Source: Carex sylvatica
Lineage: Eukaryota > Streptophyta > Magnoliopsida > Poales > Cyperaceae
NCBI GenBank assembly: GCA_964058845.1
Contig: CAXKVR010000262.1
Location: forward strand, 17,166 to 81,165
Direction of reading: 5' to 3'
Length of the DNA stretch: 64,000 nt
The position numbers and the translations under genes were made by a program. The notes beneath the pieces are model-generated. The model searched no databases. It saw nothing but the letters and a program-made list of their open reading frames with translations, and was not told the origin of the DNA. Below are positions 59,512 to 64,000 of this stretch, in pieces (position 1 is the stretch's first letter; every line of letters starts with the position of its first letter).

Positions 59512-62154
59512 CGCCGAGCCTGCTTGGGACTTGGGGAAACTGACAGCACGAGGCAATATCGGACTGCTTTTTTATGTCAAGTGCAATTTGGTCCGGCTGG
59601 AATTAATCTGGACCGTCCTTTTTTTAAGATTACAACTCAGGTACTTTGAGACACGGATTCCTAGTCGGTTGATACGTGGGAGAAGATTCAGCCGGTTCGA
59701 GCTTAGATGGGCTGGGCTGGTCTGGGCTGGGCTACTGTTTCTTTGTTTTATTATATCATTATGTTTTATAGTGGGCTGAGCGACTAAACCCTGAGCCCAT
59801 TAACTTGGATTTCAATTAGAAAAAATCAAATAGAAAGAGAAATGAGATAAAAAGGCAAACTGGAGAAAAGGTTTCTCTCTATGGATAAAAAATTAAAAAC
59901 CTAAAAACTTGTACATAATCAGTTTCTTGTTTACTCTGGGATTATCGGTTCTGATTCTCTTTCTCTTTACCATTGTTTAATTTTTTAAACTAGGAGTAGG
60001 TGTAATATGATGTTTTAGTCATAGTTTTCTCGGTACATGGCACTTACCAGTTACCAGTACAACAGATCGTACCAGCACCATGATCCTGTCTAAGAACTTA
60101 GAAGGACGCCAGCGCTGCTCGCCTCGGTACAAGTCTGCACTAATAGCATAAACCGAAGTTACCAGATGCTGGTCAAGGCCTTACCAATCCGTACCAGTAA
60201 AACCTCAGATGCATAAAACAGGTGCAGTAATGCCGGGTAGCCATTCTACGGCTGAGTTGCAAAATAAGAAAGCTGCTTTTGGTACCAGATTCAAATGTGA
60301 TTCTTCATTTCACTTGTAGATTATTTCCAATCAATAGACTGCCACAACCCAATCTGTTCTTTTGAATACTTATAATTTTTGAAAAATTAATCAAAGCAGG
60401 AAACAAATTGAGCAGAAAAGGAAGAGACAAAGAAGAAGAAACAGGCAACTGAATTAGTATTTTTCTGGTTGGATAATTACTGAAATTCTTTCTCCTTCCT
60501 ACAAGTATTGTACACTAGATCACTCTAACAAACGTGTCTAGTAAATGATACATGTAATAAGTAAAAGTTGAGGGTAATTAGTAAATGGTAAGTTCCAGTA
60601 GCAGCTTCTTTTATGAAGTGTATTGACTCATATCCATTTCCAATGAGCAATTCTCCTCAGTCATTGCTTGGCTCATCTCTCTCCTTTGACTCTTTTAATT
60701 GAAGCATCTTCTCATCTTCTTTCTTCGTCAGAGGCGAACCGTGGCATAGACTACAAGAGTGATGGGTTCATGCTGGGTACCAATTACCAAGGTGTACCAG
60801 TTCAAGCTTAAAAAAATCTGCGGTTGCCCCAATTTGCAAAGCTAGATGATCCAATTCATAATTGTTATCTCAGGAAGGCGAGCACCATGGAACATAACAG
60901 CACTCAAAATAGAGCACGGGCATACTATGTACATGTACAAAATTGTATTGAGCATGCAAGTCAAAGCTGGAGGCTGGAGAATACCTTGGCTATATTGCCA
61001 ACTGCCCGTTTTCCATGTTTCTACACAAACATGACTCTCCATTTGGGCTTCCAAGGCTGCTTTTGCAGTAACAATTGAGAATCTGAGATGTAAGAACTAA
61101 CAAGTTAACTTTGGTTCAGCATCTTTAAAGGAAGACACATTAATGATGAAGAATGATCAAGCATGATTCTTATCAATCAGGTCAGCCTTGTAAACTTAAA
61201 GCAAACTTTTTACCATTCATTATATATTGAAAACTTCACAGATTTGTTACTGCAATATATTAGTCTGAACAAATATATCAGGTTTAGTTTGTTAATTCAT
61301 ATAGTAGGCTTAGAAGCACCTATGACAAAATTAAATATTTATTGCATGGGGGAACTGGTACATTGTTTGGTGAGTTTTGTTTTCTGATAGGAGGCAGGGG
61401 GAACTGGTACATTGTAACCATTGGGTATAAACTAAAACTGTCAACTGGTCTGTTCAGCGCTTTGATATTAAATTTGGTGGTAAATTTTATTTTTCTTGTT
61501 AACTGAGAAACAACAAAAATCAATTAAAGCATGACACTCAATTAGCTTCTGCCAAATTTTATAAATCTCTTACAGCAGATGATGACAATCTGAGAGATGC
61601 ATATGGGCAACCAAAAAAATATATCATGTGTTTTTTTGTATTATTATGTGATATTTTGCTAGATCTTAGTCCTTTCCAATAGTTTGAAATAGGCCATTAA
61701 TATTAACTTGCCATTAATGATTAATCAAACTTCAGAGTTGCTGTCCTAAAATCAGGACAGCTTTGAAAGTTGTTTAATTTTGTTCTGTGTAGTGTTACCA
61801 TAAAACAAGAAAATGACGCACAATTAAAATCCACCAAGATAAAGGTGTTATTACTCTAAGAATACTTCTCTTATAATTATATTTCTGAAAAAAGTCTTTC
61901 CTGATCACTGATAAAATCTCAACAAGACAAGAACAAAATTTGATCACCTGCAACAGTTGATCTCTTTGAGAATCATGGATCAATTTTCATTGCTTAATAA
62001 TTACTACCAGAAAAAAAAATCTCTAGGTATCCCCTGGCCATATATTCTCGTTCTCATTGTGCTTAATTGACTCTTCTTCTTCTTCTTCTTCTTACTCCTT
62101 TTGCAGAAAGCAAAGAAAGAAACCCTCGGAATTTCTTTTAACAGGCTTCTGAAT
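59512..62154. other. Intergenic stretch 3' of the ABCG gene, no gene seen
   Basis: Repeated TACCAGT words occur at 60045-60200 and 60775-60805. Overlapping frames near 60824-61078 show no domain and occur on both strands, so they are not called. A CTT run lies at 62071-62091. The last part probably includes the ABCG 3' UTR. Confidence 0.55.
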
Positions 62155-63320
62155 TCACCTTGGTTGCAAGCGCTGCAATGCCACATAGGCAACAAGCCGA
62201 TAACCAACTAGCATGAAAGCCATGATGCACACTGCAACCCACATGTAATCCAACCCAACTGCCTTAATAGCAGGAAATTGGGTGACAGGACACATGATTC
62301 CACCTCCGCATTCGTAGTAGTCTCTTTCAGAGAACTGTACCCCTAGTAATAGCTTGTAGCAGTAGAAACTGTAACTAAGATACTTGAGCCAGCTGATAAA
62401 TGGTGGTATGTGTTGCACATAGTACCCTCCCGCAATGAGGAAAGCCATGGTTATGACGGAGGCGAGAGTGGTACCTTGTTTAACATCCATTAGTAAAGCA
62501 CCGACCGCAAGGCCTAGGCTCTGAGCAACCAGCACACTGAACAACACTATGCAAAGGGAGACGATAAAAGTGACAGGGTTTGGGCTAAGGCCCCCCATCC
62601 AATATATTATAATTGTAAAGGCGGTGGGGAGGCCGAGCTCCATGGGCAAATCACCGATGGTGCGTGCAAGGAAGTATGAGGAGAGATGGTACATCCCTGA
62701 TGATCTCTCTCTTAAAAGCATCGGCCGCTCCACAGGGAATGTAAATACCGCATTGTATAGCGGGAAGAAGCCCCAAAATACAGAGAAAAAGAATATAAGA
62801 GCCGTCTGCATCGAAAAAAAAAACACACTTCCATTCAGCAAATATACAAAGAGATAATTTTATTTAATTTCTCAACTAATATTAATGTGTGATTATTTTC
62901 ATATGTACCCGGTCTTGGATATGGTTCAGCGGAGTGTGCCACCAGAGAAGGCCACCGAGGAAAGCAACGCTAAGAACTTGGAAAATGCGGAGCTTACTGA
63001 AGGATTCATGCCGCCGCTCCTTGAGACCCCGCCTCAGAAGCACACTGAACTGGTCCCACCAGCTCGTGCTCCATTCCGCTGCTCTTTTTCTCGCCGCATT
63101 CCCCATTTCTCGCATGTATCCGAGGGTTGATGGATCAACACTACATATTTCCGTCTTTAGTGCTGTAGCTATGTGGTGATCATAGGCTGATATCAGCTTC
63201 TCCTTTACCTCCACACATTTTTCAGTACTTCCGGCATCGTCCACATTGCCGCAGCTGTTCTCTGTTGAAACTGGTGCAATCCCTGTATTGGATTTCAACA
63301 AACCAATCAGACCTTGGCAA
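62155..63320 (-). CDS. ABCG half-transporter, C-terminal membrane part (ABCG9/ABCG14-like)
   Basis: Two exons are visible: 63320-62909 and 62805-62155 (103-bp intron), the last 353 residues. The first has VKEKLISAYDHHIA, WWDQFSVLLRRGLKERRHE, then FQVLSVAFLGGLLWWHTP, the first membrane helix of the ABC2 domain. The second has FFFSVFWGFFPLYNAVFTFP, ERPMLLRERSSGMYHLSSY and GGYYVQHIPPFISWLKYLSY, ending ALQRLQPR. These fit the ABCG9/ABCG14 clade of White-Brown half-transporters, plasma-membrane exporters that dimerise; ABCG14 moves cytokinin from root to shoot. The ATP-binding half is absent from 63321-64000 and should lie to the right, after an acceptor at 63321-63322. If it is not there, this is a truncated gene. 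Confidence 0.88.
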
Positions 63321-63322
63321 CT

Positions 63323-64000
63323 GAAACAATACACTTTGTTTTATAATTTTGTTTAGCTGTTGTAATTCATAATTGGTGGTGATTATGTAGTTGGCATGAA
63401 AAAGCAATGGTGATTGCAATTATTAACCCCGTGAGCAATTGGCACTTTTTTTTTTTTCTTCTGGTAATGTGGAAACATGTTATCAGCTTTGATCTACTCA
63501 TCCCCCATCGACAATATCATTGACCATCCCATGATATGGATGTTTGATTGATGCCAACCCAAGCACTGTAGACGAGCATTTTTTTCGTCTATGCATTTGG
63601 AACCACTCAGACGAGCATTTTTTTCGTGTCAGAAAGAATATTCTAGTTGTCAGGACTGTAATTAAAGATAAGCTAGCTATTATTATTTCTATTACCGTCA
63701 TGAGACTATGCAAATTAACGCTTCAAAAGTATTATACGGAACTTTTCTGCTCTGGTCCTTAAACTTTAAAAAATTTCATTTTGGTTACTAATTAAATATT
63801 AATTCTAATGTTTCCTATAAAGTACCTATATATATGGTGTGATCGACGAGGGTTTTAACCTCAAATAGTCTACCAAATCATGATGACTTGGTAGGAAGTT
63901 CAATTCAAAGAAATAAAGGGTGCAGCAGTGCATACTTTTAGTTGATAAAAATTATTAAATATCTCATATGAAAATGGGTATAATAACCTAGCCATGATTA
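63323..64000. other. Intron or 5' flank of the ABCG gene
   Basis: No ATP-binding-domain coding sequence is seen. A direct repeat GACGAGCATTTTTTTCGT occurs at about 63571 and 63612. Confidence 0.55.

Noticed and set aside
60824..61078. Overlapping frames on both strands
   Set aside because: No domain, no splice context, both strands open at once; probably chance.
1..64000. tRNA, rRNA or snoRNA genes
   Set aside because: I saw no cloverleaf-like sequence with A and B boxes; the tRNA-Asp match at 11291 is a retrotransposon primer site only.

Overview
This is a stretch of flowering-plant nuclear DNA. It is AT-rich, and its genes carry short plant-type introns and are spread among transposon-derived sequence. 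Six protein-coding loci are recognisable: an NDR1/HIN1-like LEA_2 protein (22.0-22.6 kb, -), an ASG1-type DUF1005 protein (24.1-25.5 kb, +), a FAR1-related (FRS) protein (26.8-29.5 kb, +), LIKE HETEROCHROMATIN PROTEIN 1 (30.4-33.4 kb, -), the evening clock gene TOC1/PRR1 (46.2-49.9 kb, -) and the 3' part of an ABCG half-transporter (62.2-63.3 kb, -) running off the right side. From memory, the ASG1/LHP1 pairing resembles Arabidopsis At5g17640/At5g17690, so this may be a conserved block. I cannot name the species; a eudicot-like angiosperm is the most I can say.

Layout. 0-0.64 kb is the end of a CACTA element. 1.1-4.0 kb holds two foldback elements of one family. 4.66-16.0 kb is a nested stack: an old Mutator-like element (9-bp duplication TTTGCAAAG) into which a 7.3-kb Ty3/gypsy-type retrotransposon with gag and protease but no polymerase, a 0.7-kb hAT element and a 1.8-kb Mutator-like element inserted. 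17.1-18.8 kb is a second, un-nested relative of the host element. 19.4-19.9 kb is a palindrome-rich foldback. 22-33.4 kb is the gene-dense core. 33.8-44.4 kb is a decayed zone holding a tandem, broken LHP1 copy (38.2-42.6 kb) hit by a solo LTR and a truncated Mutator-like element. 46-50 kb is TOC1, with an insertion in intron 1. 51.5-56.1 kb contains a small MITE and a 4.1-kb MuDR-type element with a decayed transposase. 57.3-59.5 kb holds a hAT MITE and a third foldback-family member. 59.5-62.1 kb shows no gene.

Function. LHP1 (reader of H3K27me3) and TOC1 (clock repressor) are both transcriptional repressors acting on flowering and rhythm; the FRS protein is a transposase-derived DNA-binding regulator. 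Their closeness is probably chance linkage. Splice sites were placed by eye from GT/AG signals, reading phase and family resemblance, and not from transcripts. Target-site duplications quoted are exact or nearly exact matches read directly from the sequence.
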